This document shows, piece after piece, positions 53,006 to 64,000 of a stretch of 64,000 nucleotides of DNA; within the stretch, counting starts at the first letter, position 1; every line of letters begins with the position of its first letter. This DNA comes from Fasciola hepatica (Eukaryota > Platyhelminthes > Trematoda > Plagiorchiida > Fasciolidae). The stretch is taken from contig CANUEZ040000191.1 in the NCBI GenBank assembly GCA_948099385.1, forward strand, positions 6,882,001-6,946,000, written 5' to 3'. The notes under the pieces were generated by a model that worked only from the letters and a program-made list of their open reading frames with translations, ran no database searches and was not told the DNA's origin. A program made the position numbers and the translations under genes.

Positions 53006-55130
53006 TTATGAACAATCCCCACACAGATTGCTCATACAATGCAATAGAGCAGTAGCAGAGTAGATTTGTATAATATGATTCTCCATGCAGCTTGAACACT
53101 GAACTGACCATTGAAAATGATGGAAGCACTGTACAGCTGTTTGATCCGCTAAAGGAATCATGAGCATTGCACATGGACAGAGCCCAAACGGGGACACGAA
53201 CAAGGGTTGGGGTGAACGAATGTCAGTCGAACACCCAAACCACAAGGCTATCCCATATGGGTCTGAACGCTTTGTTAAAAATATACACTACATGATATAG
53301 CACAATCCCCAAATTGGCTTCGGCTTCCGCTTTCGCTTTGAACGGTAACAATCAAATTCTCGCACACCGATCCAATCCTATTTTCCATCACTTCTCTATT
53401 TATGGGCCTAAGTAAAACCGAGGCATTCTCTTATGAACAATCCCCACACAGATTGCTCATACAATGCAATAGAGCAGTAGCAGAGTAGATTTGTATAACA
53501 AGATTCTCCATGCAGCTTGAACACTGAACTGACCATTGAAAATGATGGAAACACTGTACAGCTGTTTGATCCGCTAAAGGAATCATGAGCATTGCACATG
53601 GACAGAGCCCACACGGGGACACGAACAAGGGTTGGGGTGAACGCATGTCAGTCGAACACCCAAACCACAAGGCTATCCGATATGGGTCTCAACGCTTTGT
53701 TCAACATATACACTACATGATATAGCACAATCCCCAAATTGGCTTCGGCTTTCACTTTCGCTTTTAACGGTAACAACCAAATTCTCGCACACCGATCCAA
53801 TCCTATGTTCCATCACTTCTCTATTTATGGGCCCAAGTAAAACCAAGGCATTCCCTTATAAACAATCCCCACACAGATCGCTCATACAATGCAATAGAGC
53901 AGAAGCAGAGTAGATTTGTATAATATGATTCTCCATGCAGCTTGAACACTGAACTGACCATTGGAAATTATGGAAGCACTGTACAGCTGTTTGATCCGCT
54001 AAGGGCATCATGAGCATTGCACATGGACAGAGCCCACACGCGGACACGAACAAGGGTTGGGGTGAACGAATGTCAGTCGAACACCCAAACCACAAGGCTA
54101 TCCGATATGGGTCTCAACGCTTTGTTCAACATATACACTACATGATATAGCACAATCCCCAAATTGGCTTCGGCTTTCGCTTTCTCTTCGAACGGTAACA
54201 ACCAAATTCTCGCACACCCATCCAATCCTATGTTCCATCACTTCTCTATTTATGGGCCTAAGTAAAACCAAGGCATTCCCTTATGAACAATCCCCACACA
54301 GATTGCTCATACAATGCAATAGAGCAGTAGCAGAGTAGATTTGTATAATCAGATTCTCCATGTAGCTTGAACACTGAACTGACCATTGAAAATGATGGAA
54401 GCACTGTACAGCTGTTTGAGCCGCTAAGAGAATCATGAGCATTGCACATGGACAGAGCCCACACGGGGACACGAACAAGGGTTGGGGTGAACGAATGTCA
54501 GTCGAACACCCAAACCACAAGGCTATCCGATATGGGTCTCAACGCTTTGTTCAACATATACAATACATGATATAGCACAATCCCCAAATTGGCTTCGGCT
54601 TTCGCTTTCGCTTTCAACGGTAACAACCAAATTCTCGCGCACCGATCCAGTTTTATGTTCCATCACTTCTCTATTTATGGGCCTAAGTAAAACCAAGGCA
54701 TTCCCTTATGAACAATCCCCACACAGATTGCTCATACAATGCAATAGAGCAGTAGCAGAGTATATTTGTATAATATGATTCTCCATGCAGCTTGAACACT
54801 GAACTGACCATTGAAAATTATGGAAGCACTGTACAGCTGTTTGATCCGCTAAGGGAATCATGAGCATTGCACATGGACAGAGCCCACACGGGGACACGAA
54901 CAAGGGTTGGGGTGAACGATTGTCAGTCGAACACCCAAACCACAAGGCTATCCGATATGGGTCTCAAAGCTGTGTTCAACATATACACTACATGATATAG
55001 CACAACCCCAAAATTGGATTCGGCTTTCGCTTTCGCTTTGAACGGTAACAACCAAATTCTCGCACACCGATCCAATCCTATTTTCCATCACTTCTCTATT
55101 TATAGGCCTAAGTAAAACCAAGGCATTCCC
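53006..55130. repeat. Complete 5-monomer unit M1-M2-M3-M4-X
   Basis: Order: M1 (53006, 'cccaaacgggg'), M2 (53431, 'tataacaagattctcc'), M3 (53856, 'gcagaagcagag', form D near 54181), M4 (54281, 'ataatcagattctcc') and X (54706, 'gagtatatttg'). It spans 2125 bp, like the copy at 45354. Private changes include 'tttgttaaaaatatac' near 53272 and 'accgaggcattc' near 53418. Confidence 0.85.
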
Positions 55131-56782
55131 TTATGAACAATCCCCACACAGATTGCTCATACAATGCAATAGAGCAGTAGCAGATTAGATTTGTATAATA
55201 TGATTCTCCATGCAGCTTGAACACTGAACTGACCATTGAAAATGATGGAAGCACTGTACAGCTGTTTGATCCGCTAAGGGAATCATGAGCATTGCACATG
55301 GACAGAGCCCACACGGGGACACGAACAAGGGTTGGGGTGAACGATTGTCAGTCGAACACCCAAACCACAAGGCTATCCGATATGGGTCTGAACGCTTTGT
55401 TCAACATATACAATACATGATATAGCACAATCCGCAAATTGGATTCGGCTTTCGCTTTCGCTTTTAACGGTAACAATCAAATTCTCGCACACCGATCCAA
55501 TCCTATTTTCCATCACTTCTCTATTTATGGGCCTAAGTAAAACCAAGGCATTCCCTTATGAACAATCCCCACACAGATTGCTCATACAATGCAATAGAGC
55601 AGTAGCAGAGTAGATTTGTATAATATGATTCTCCATGCAGCTTGAACACTGAACTGACCATTGGAAATTATGGAAGCACTGTACAGCTGTTTGATCCGCT
55701 AAGGGAATCATGAGCATTGCACATGGACAGAGCCCACACGGGGACACGAACAAGGGTTGGGGTGAACGAATGTCAGTCGAACACCCAAACCACAAGGCTA
55801 TCCGATATGGGTCTGAACGCTTTGTTCAACATATACACTACATGATATAGCACAATCCCAAAATTGGCTTCGGCTTTCGCTTTCGCTTTGAACGGTAACA
55901 ATCAAATTCTCGCACACCGATCCAATCCTATTTTCCATCACTTCTCTATTTATGGGCCTAAGTAAAACCAAGGCATTCCCTTATGAACAATCCCCACACA
56001 GATTGCTCATACAATGCAATAGAGCAGTAGCAGAGTAGATTTGTATAATATGATTCTCCATGCAGCTTGAACACTGAACTGACCATTGAAAATGATGGAA
56101 GCACTGTAGAGCTGTTTGATCCGCTAAGGGAATCATGAGCATTGCACATGGACAGAGCCCACACGGAGACACGAACAAGGGTTGGGGTGAACGAATGTCA
56201 GTCGAACACCCAAACCACAAGGCTATCCGATATGGGTCTCAACGCTTTGTTCAACATATACAATACATGATATAGCACAATCCCCAAATTGGATTCGGCT
56301 TTCGCTTTCGCTTTTAACGGTAACAACCAAATTCTCGCGCACCGATCCAATCTTATGTTCCATCACTTCTCTATTTATGGGCCTAAGTAAAACCAAGGCA
56401 TTCCCTTTTGAACAATCCCCACACAGATTGCTCATACAATGCAATAGAGCAGTAGCAGAGTAGATTTGTATAATATGATTCTCCATGCAGCTTGAACACT
56501 GAACTGACCATTGAAAATCATGGAAGCACTGTACACCTGTTTGATCCGCTAAGGGAATCATGAGCATTGCACATGGACAGAGCCCACACGGGGACACGAA
56601 CAAGGGTTGGGTTGAACGAATGTCAGTCGAACACCCAAACCACAAGGCTATCCGATATGGGTCTGAACGCTTTGTTCAACATATACACTACATGATATAG
56701 CACAATCCCCAAATTGGATTCGGCTTTCGCTTTGGCTTCGAACGGTAACAATCAAATTCTCGCACACCGATCCAATCCTATG
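55131..56782. repeat. Ordinary monomers
   Basis: About four units at 425-bp spacing with mixed variants. The unit at 55131 has 'cagattag'. The unit at 56406 has 'cccttttgaac' and 'gtacacctgtttg', and begins the 'gggttgggttgaac' variant that is private to 56.6-62.2 kb. Nothing but satellite is seen. Confidence 0.85.
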
Positions 56783-59700
56783 TTCCATCACTTCTCTATT
56801 TATGGGCCTAAGTAAAACCAAGGCCTTCCCTTATGAACAATCCCCACACAGATTGCTCATACAATGCAATAGAGCAGTAGCAGAGTAGATTTGTATAATA
56901 TGATTCTCCATGCAGCTTGAACACTGAACTGACCATGGAATATCATGGATTCACTGTACAGCTGTTTGATCCGCTAAGGGAATCATGAGCATTGCACATG
57001 GACAGAGCCCACACGGGGACACGAACAAGGGTTGGGGTGAACGAATGTCAGTCGAACACCCAAACCACAAGGCTATCCGATATGGGTCTGAACGCTTTGT
57101 TCAACATATACACTACATGATATAGCACAATCCCCAAATCGGATTCGGCTTTCGCTTTCGCTTTGAACGGTAACAATCAAATTCTCGCACACCGATCCAA
57201 TCCTATGTTCCATCACTTCTCTATTCATGGGCCTAAGTAAAACCAAGGCATTCCCTTATGAACAATCCCCACACAGATTGCTCATACAATGCAATAGAGC
57301 AGTAGCAGAGTAGATTTGTATGATATGATTCTCCATGCAGCTTGAACACTGAACTGACCATTGAAAGTGATGGAAGCACTGTACAGCTGTTTGATCCGCT
57401 AAGGGAATCATGAGCATTGCACATGGACAGAGCCCACACGGGGACACGAAATAGGGATGGGGTGAACGATTGTCAGTCGAACACCCAAACCACAAGGCTA
57501 TCCGATATGGGTCTGAACGCTTTGTTCAACATATACACTACATGATATAGCACAATCCACAAATTGGATTCGGCTTTCGCTTTCGCTTTGAACGGTAACA
57601 ATCAAATTCTCGCACACCGATCCAATCCTATTTTCCATCACTTCTCTATTTATGGGCCTAAGTAAAACCAAGGCATTCCCTTATGAACAATCCCCACACA
57701 GATTGCTCATACAATGCAATAGAGCAGTAGCAGAGTAGATTTGTATAATATGATTCTCCATGCAGCTTGAACACTGAACTGACCATTGAAAATCATGGAA
57801 GCACTGTACAGCTGTTTGATGCGCTAAGGGAATCATGAGCATTGCACATGGACAGAGCCCACACGGGGACAAGAACAAGGGTTGGGTTGAACGAATGTCA
57901 GTCGAACACCCAAACCACAAGGCTATCCGATATGGGTCTGAACGCTTTGTTCAACATATACAATACATGATATAGCACAATCCCCAAATTGGCTTCGGCT
58001 TTCGCTTTCGCTTTGAACGGTAACAATCAAATTCTCGCACACCGATCCAATCCTATTTTCCATCACTTCTCTATTTATGGGCCTAAGTAAAACCAAGGCA
58101 TTCCCTTATGAACAATCTACACAGATTGCTCATACAATGCAATAGAGCAGTAGCAGAGTAGATTTGTATTATATGATTCTCCATGCAGCTTGAACACTGA
58201 ACTGACCATTGAATATCATGGATTCTCTGTACAGCTGTTTGATCCGCTAAGGGAATCATGAGCATTGCACATGGACAGAGCCCACACGGGGACACGAACA
58301 AGGGTTGGGGTGAACGATTGTCAGTCGAACACCCAAACCACAAGGCTATCCGATATGGGTCTCAACGCTTTGTTCAACATATACACTACATGATATAGCA
58401 CAATCCCCAAATTGGATTCGGCTTTCGCTTTCGCTTTGAACGGTAACAATCAAATTCTCGCACACCGATCCAATCCTATGTTCCATCACTTCTCTATTTA
58501 TGGGCCTAAGTAAAACCAAGGCCTTCCCTTATGAACAATCCCCACACAGATTGCTCATACAATGCAATAGAGCAGTAGCAGAGTAGATTTGTATAATATG
58601 ATTCTCCATGCAGCTTGAACACTGAACTGACCATTGAATATCATGGATTCACTGTACAGCTGTTTGATCCGCTAAGGGAATCATGAGCATTGCACATGGA
58701 CAGAGCCCACACGGGGACACGAACAAGGGTTGGGGTGAACGAATGTCAGTCGAACACCCAAACCACAAGGCTATCCGATATGGGTCTGAACGCTTTGTTC
58801 AACATATACACTACATGATATAGCACAATCCACAAATTGGATTCGGCTTTCGCTTTCGCTTTGAACGGTAACAATCAAATTCTCGCACACCGATCCAATC
58901 CTATGTTCCATCACTTCTCTATTTATGGGCCTAAGTAAAACCAAGGCATTCCCTTATGAACAATCCCCACACAGATTGCTCATACAATGCAATAGAGCAG
59001 TAGCAGAGTAGATTTGTATGATATGATTCTCCATGCAGCTTGAACACTGAACTGACCATTGAAAGTGATGGAAGCACTGTACAGCTGTTTGATCCGCTAA
59101 GGGAATCATGAGCATTGCACATGGACAGAGCCCACACGGGGACACGAAATAGGGATGGGGTGAACGATTGTCAGTCGAACACCCAAACCACAAGGCTATC
59201 CGATATGGGTCTGAACGCTTTGTTCAACATATACACTACATGATATAGCACAATCCACAAATTGGATTCGGCTTTCGCTTTCGCTTTGAACGGTAACAAT
59301 CAAATTCTCGCACACCGATCCAATCCTATTTTCCATCACTTCTCTATTTATGGGCCTAAGTAAAACCAAGGCATTCCCTTATGAACAATCCCCACACAGA
59401 TTGCTCATACAATGCAATAGAGCAGTAGCAGAGTAGATTTGTATAATATGATTCTCCATGCAGCTTGAACACTGAACTGACCATTGAAAATCATGGAAGC
59501 ACTGTACAGCTGTTTGATGCGCTAAGGGAATCATGAGCATTGCACATGGACAGAGCCCACACGGGGACAAGAACAAGGGTTGGGTTGAACGAATGTCAGT
59601 CGAACACCCAAACCACAAGGCTATCCGATATGGGTCTGAACGCTTTGTTCAACATATACAATACATGATATAGCACAATCCCCAAATTGGCTTCGGCTTT

Positions 59701-60178
59701 CGCTTTCGCTTTGAACGGTAACAATCAAATTCTCGCACACCGATCCAATCCTATTTTCCATCACTTCTCTATTTATGGGCCTAAGTAAAACCAAGGCATT
59801 CCCTTATGAACAATCTACACAGATTGCTCATACAATGCAATAGAGCAGTAGCAGAGTAGATTTGTATTATATGATTCTCCATGCAGCTTGAACACTGAAC
59901 TGACCATTGAATATCATGGATTCTCTGTACAGCTGTTTGATCCGCTAAGGGAATCATGAGCATTGCACATGGACAGAGCCCACACGGGGACACGAACAAG
60001 GGTTGGGGTGAACGATTGTCAGTCGAACACCCAAACCACAAGGCTATCCGATATGGGTCTCAACGCTTTGTTCAACATATACACTACATGATATAGCACA
60101 ATCCCCAAATTGGATTCGGCTTTCGCTTTCGCTTTGAACGGTAACAATCAAATTCTCGCACACCGATCCAATCCTATT
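56783..60178. repeat. Tandem duplication of a 4-monomer block P-Q-R-S (1698 bp x 2)
   Basis: P (56831, 58529) has 'atatcatggattcactg'. Q (57256, 58954) has 'gtatgatatg', 'gaaagtgatgg' and 'gaaatagggatgg'. R (57681, 59379) has 'gatgcgctaag', 'ggacaagaacaag' and 'gggttgggttg'. S (58106, 59804) is 423 bp and has 'gtattatatg' and 'ggattctctg'. From about 57228 onward the copies looked identical to me. In P there are a few differences, such as 'accatggaatatc' (56934) against 'accattgaatatc' (58632). The match ends at 58480/60178. Confidence 0.9.
58106..58528. repeat. 423-bp S monomer, copy 1
   Basis: Two bases are missing just after the anchor, where 'aacaatctacacag' replaces 'aacaatccccacacag' (near 58117). 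The same 2-bp loss is in the S unit at 59804, so it predates the duplication. Confidence 0.92.
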
Positions 60179-60226
60179 TTCCATCACTTCTCTATTTATG
60201 GGCCTAAGTAAAACCAAGGCATTCCC
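59804..60226. repeat. 423-bp S monomer, copy 2
   Basis: This is a duplicate of the unit at 58106, with the same 2-bp deletion and the same 'gtattatatg' and 'ggattctctg' markers. Confidence 0.92.
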
Positions 60227-61501
60227 TTATGAACAATCCCCACACAGATTGCTCATACAATGCAATAGAGCAGTAGCAGAGTAGATTTGTATAATATGAT
60301 TCTCCATGCAGCTTGAACACTGAACTGACCATTGAAAATGATGGAAGCACTGTACAGCTGTTTGATGCGCTAAGGGAATCATGAGCATTGCACATGGACA
60401 GAGCCCACACGGGGACACGAACAAGGGTTGGGTTGAACGAATGTCAGTCGAACACCCAAACCACAAGGCTATCCGATATGGGTCTGAACGCTTTGTTCAA
60501 CATATACAATACATGATATAGCACAATCCCCAAATTGGATTCGGCTTTCGCTTTCGCTTTGAACGGTAACAATCAAATTCTCGCACACCGATCCAATCCT
60601 ATTTTCCATCACTTCTCTATTTATGGGCCTAAGTAAAACCAAGGCATTCCCTTATGAACAATCCCCACACAGATTGCTCATACAATGCAATAGAGCAGTA
60701 GCAGAGTAGATTTGTATAATATGATTCTCCATGCAGCTTGAACACTGAACTGACCATTGAATATCATGGATTCACTGTACAGCTGTTTGATCCGCTAAGG
60801 GAATCATGAGCATTGCACATGGACAGAGCCCACACGGGGATACGAAATAGGGATGGGGTGAACGATTGTCAGTCGAACACCCAAACCACAAGGCTATCCG
60901 ATATGGGTCTCAACGCTTTGTTCAACATATACAATACATGATATAGCACAATCCCCAAATTGGATTCGGCTTTCGCTTTCGCTTTGAACGGTAACAATCA
61001 AATTCTCGCACACCGATCCAATCCTATTTTCCATCACTTCTCTATTTATGGGCCTAAGTAAAACCAAGGCATTCCCTTATGAACAATCCCCACACAGATT
61101 GCTCATACAATGCAATAGAGCAGTAGCAGAGTAGATTTGTATGATATGATTCTCCATGCAGCTTGAACACTGAACTGACCATTGAAAGTGATGGAAGCAC
61201 TGTACAGCTGTTTGATCCGCTAAGGGAATCATGAGCATTGCACATGGACAGAGCCCACACGGGGACACGAACAAGGGTTGGGGTGAACGAATGTCAGTCG
61301 AACACCCAAACCACAAGGCTATCCGATATGGGTCTCAAAGCTTTGTTCAACATATACAATACATGACATAGCACAATCCCCAAATTGGATTCGGCTTTCG
61401 CTTTCGCTTTGAACGGTAACAACCAAATTCTCGCGCACCGATCCAATGCTTTTTTCCATCACTTCTATATTTATAGGCCTAAGTAAAACCAAGGCCTTCC
61501 C
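60227..61501. repeat. Shuffled R, P/Q and Q/P monomers
   Basis: The unit at 60227 is R-like ('gatgcgctaag', 'gggttgggttg'). The unit at 60652 has a P head ('atatcatggattcactg' near 60760) and a Q middle ('gaaatagggatgg' near 60844). The unit at 61077 has a Q head ('gtatgatatg', 'gaaagtgatgg') but an ordinary middle ('acgaacaaggg'). The two adjacent units therefore look as if their halves were swapped. Confidence 0.75.
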
Positions 61502-63199
61502 TTATGAACAATCCACACAGATTGCTCATACAATGAAATAGAGCAGTAGCAGAGTAGATTTGTATAATAAGATTCTCCATGTAGCTTGAACACTGAACTG
61601 ACCATTGAAAATGATGGAAGCACTGTACAGCTGTTTGAGCCGCTAAGGGAATCATGAGCATTGCACATGGACAGAGCCCACACGGGGACACGAACAAGGG
61701 TTGGGGTGAACGAATGTCAGTCGAACACCCAAACCACAAGGCTATCCGATATGGGTCTGAACGCTTTGTTCAACATATACAATACATGATATAGCACAAT
61801 CCCCAAATTGGATTCGGCTTTCGCTTTCGCTTTGAACGGTAACAACCAAATTCTCGCACACCGATCCAATCCTATGTTCGATCACTTCTCTATTTATGGG
61901 CCTAAGTAAAACCAAGGCATTCCCTTATGAACAATCCCCACACAGATTGCTCATACAATGCAATAGAGCAGTAGCAGAGTAGATTTGTATAATATGATTC
62001 TCCATGCAGCTTGAACACTGAACTGACCATTGAAAATCATGGAAGCACTGTACAACTGATTGATCCGCTAAGGGAATCATGAGCATTGCACATGGACAGA
62101 GCCCACACGGAGACACGAACAAGGGTTGGGTTGAACGAATGTCACACGAACACCCAAACCACAAGGCTATCCGATATGGGTCTGAACGCTTTGTTCAACA
62201 TATACAATACATGATATAGCACAATCCCCAAATTGGATTCGGCTTTCGCTTTCGCTTTTAACGGTAACAATCAAATTCTCGCACACCGATCCAATCCTAT
62301 TTTCCATCACTTCTCTATTTATGGGCCTAAGTAAAACCAAGGCATTCCCTTATGAACAATCCCCACACAGATTGCTCATACAATGCAATAGAGCAGTAGC
62401 AGAGTAGATTTGTATGATATGATTCTCCATGCAGCTTGAACACTGAACTGACCATTGAAAGTGATGGAAGCACTGTACAGCTGTTTGATCCGCTAAGGGC
62501 ATCATGAGCATTGCAAATGGACAGAGCCCACACGGGGACACGAACAAGGGTTTAGGTGAACGATTGTCAGTCGAACACCCAAACCACAAGGCTATCCGAT
62601 ATGGGTCTCAAAGCTTTGTTCAACATATACAATACATGACATAGCACAATCCCCAAATTGGATTCGGCTTTCGCTTTGGCTTTGAACGGTAACAACCAAA
62701 TTCTCGCGCACCGATCCAATGCTTTTTTCCATCACTTCTATATTTATAGGCCTAAGTAAAACCAAGGCATTCCCTTATGAACAATCCCCACACAGATTGC
62801 TCATACAATGCAATAGAGCAGTAGCAGAGTAGATTTGTATAATATGATTCTCCATGTAGCTTGAACACTGAACTGACCATTGAAAATGATGGAAGCACTG
62901 TACAGCTGTTTGATCCGCTAAGGGAATCATGAGCATTGCACATGGACAGAGCCCACACGGGGACACGAACAAGGGTTGGGGTGAACGAATGTCAGTCGAA
63001 CACCCAAACCACAAGGCTATCCGATATGGGTCTCAACGCTTTGTTCAACATATACAATACACGATATAGCACAATCCCCAAATTGGCTTCGGCTTTCGCT
63101 TTCGCTTTGAACGGTAACAACCAAATTCTCGCACACCGATCCAATCCTATGTTCCATCACTTCTCTATTTATGGGCCTAAGTAAAACCAAGGCATTCCC
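61077..63199. repeat. 3-monomer echo, offset 1273 bp
   Basis: Units at 61077 and 62350 share 'gtatgatatg' and 'gaaagtgatgg'. Their tails share 'catgacatagc' (near 61364, 62637), 'cgcgcaccgatccaatgc' (near 61433, 62706), 'gcttttttcc' and 'cttctatatttatagg' (61463, 62736). One difference is 'ctttggctttg' near 62673 against 'ctttcgctttg'. The units that follow (61502, 62775) are less alike, so the duplication is only partly preserved. Confidence 0.78.
61502..61924. repeat. 423-bp monomer, M4-like
   Basis: Two bases are missing after the anchor ('aacaatccacacag', near 61511), at the same site as in the S units but with a different resulting sequence, so possibly an independent event. It has the M4 markers 'ataataagattctcc' and 'catgtagcttg' about 7 kb beyond the M zone. 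Confidence 0.9.
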
Positions 63200-63624
63200 T
63201 TATGAACAATCCCCACACAGATTGCTCATACAATGCAATAGAGCAGTAGCAGAGTAGATTTGTATAATATGATTCTCCATGCAGCTTGAACACTGAACTG
63301 ACCATTGAAAATGATGGAAGCACTGTACAGCTGTTTGATCCGCTAAGGGAATCATGAGCATTGCACATGGACAGAGCCCACACGGGGACACGAACAAGGG
63401 TTGGGGTGAACGAATGTCAGTCGAACACCCAAACCACAAGGCTATCCGATATGGGTCTCAACGCTTTGTTCAACATATACAATACATGATATAGCACAAT
63501 CCCCAAATTGGCTTCGGCTTTCGCTTTCGCTTTGAACGGTAACAACCAAATTCTCGCACACCGATCCAATCCTATTTTCCATCACTTCTCTATTTATGGG
63601 CCTAAGTAAAACCAAGGCATTCCC
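63200..63624. repeat. Ordinary monomer
   Basis: One 425-bp unit close to the general consensus, with form A cassette, 'ggcttcgg' and 'cctattttcc'. No private marker was noticed. Confidence 0.88.
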
Positions 63625-64000
63625 TTATGAACAATCCCCACACAGATTGCTCATACGATGCAATAGAGCAGTAGCAGAGTAGATTTGTATAATATGATTC
63701 TCCATGCAGCTTGAACACTGAACTGACCATTGAAAATTATGGAAGCACTGTACAGCTGTTTGATCCGCTAAGGGAATCATGAGCATTGCACATGAACAGA
63801 GCCCACACGGGGACACGAACAAGGGTTGGGGTGAACGAATGTCAGTCGAACACCCAAACCACAAGGCTATCCGATATGGGTCTCAACGCTTTGTTCAACA
63901 TATACAATACATGATATAGCACAATCCCCAAATTGGCTTCGGCTTTCGCTTTCGCTTTGAACGGTAACAATCAAATTCTCGCACACCGATCCAATCCTAT
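63625..64000. repeat. Partial monomer at right edge
   Basis: The last 376 bases correspond to monomer positions 1-376 and end inside the tail ('ccaatcctat'). The array therefore continues to the right. Private changes are 'catacgatgc' near 63653 and 'catgaacagagc' near 63791. Confidence 0.97.

Larger units (their letters stand above)
1..64000. repeat. 425-bp satellite DNA array filling the window
   Basis: Every part of the window is a copy of one unit of about 425 bp, always in the same orientation. The anchor motif at 306 recurs 150 times up to 63625. Of 149 spacings, 136 are exactly 425 bp; the exceptions are one 431, two 424, seven 423, two 426 and one 427. Adjacent ordinary units are about 97% alike by eye. 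No gene, mobile element or unique sequence interrupts the array, and it runs off both edges. G+C is about 45%, with roughly a dozen CpG sites per unit. Nearly every unit has a PvuII site (CAGCTG) overlapping a BsrGI site (TGTACA), so either enzyme should give a 425-bp ladder. Megabase-scale arrays of this kind are typical of eukaryotic centromeric or heterochromatic DNA. The family is not one I recognise. Confidence 0.99.

Noticed and set aside
1..64000. CRISPR array
   Set aside because: The period is 425 bp and the whole unit is repeated; there are no short repeats separated by unique spacers and no cas genes.
1..64000. Ribosomal intergenic spacer repeats or telomere repeats
   Set aside because: No rRNA sequence, no rRNA promoter and no short telomere-type tandem repeat was seen anywhere in the window.

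Overview
The whole 64,000-base window is one uninterrupted satellite DNA array. It is built from a monomer of about 425 bp repeated head to tail in a single orientation. Taking the start of the motif 'ttatgaacaatcc' as position 1 of the monomer (first at 306, last at 63625), I count 150 anchors and 149 complete anchor-to-anchor units. The first 305 bases and the last 376 bases are partial units, so the array continues past both edges. Of the 149 spacings, 136 are exactly 425 bp. The other 13 are 423, 424, 426, 427 or 431 bp and are listed individually. Two neighbouring ordinary monomers (306-730 and 731-1155) differ at about 12 positions by eye, roughly 97% identity. G+C is about 45% (hand count over 301-720).

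I see no gene, RNA gene, transposon insertion, CRISPR array, rDNA, telomere repeat or non-satellite DNA anywhere. The many short open frames of 60-140 codons are the same few frames recurring once per monomer. This density of tandem repeat with no coding capacity indicates a eukaryotic nuclear genome, in centromeric, pericentromeric or subtelomeric heterochromatin. I do not recognise the family and cannot say whether the host is plant, animal or other.

The structure lies in the higher-order organisation, read from shared private variants. From left to right: a 3-monomer unit (1420-4190); mixed monomers with an old 4-monomer duplication (4191-14025); a 4-monomer tandem duplication (14026-17425); mixed monomers; a second, apparently identical 4-monomer duplication (23213-26768); a partly diverged 3-monomer duplication (27340-29175); four copies of a 1273-bp trimer (about 29885-34980); a dimer duplication (36541-38240); an 8-monomer, 3401-bp duplication with about five mismatches (38440-45274); a 5-monomer unit M1-M2-M3-M4-X present as complete, truncated and expanded copies (45354-55130); a 1698-bp 4-monomer duplication (56783-60178); and a zone of shuffled and hybrid monomers plus a 1273-bp trimer echo (60179-63200).

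Together these record a satellite growing by local unequal exchange in blocks of 2-8 monomers, with short conversion-like patches. Within the monomer, variation concentrates in a cassette at about monomer positions 314-364 that has four recognisable sequence forms. The rest of the unit varies mostly at scattered two-state sites.
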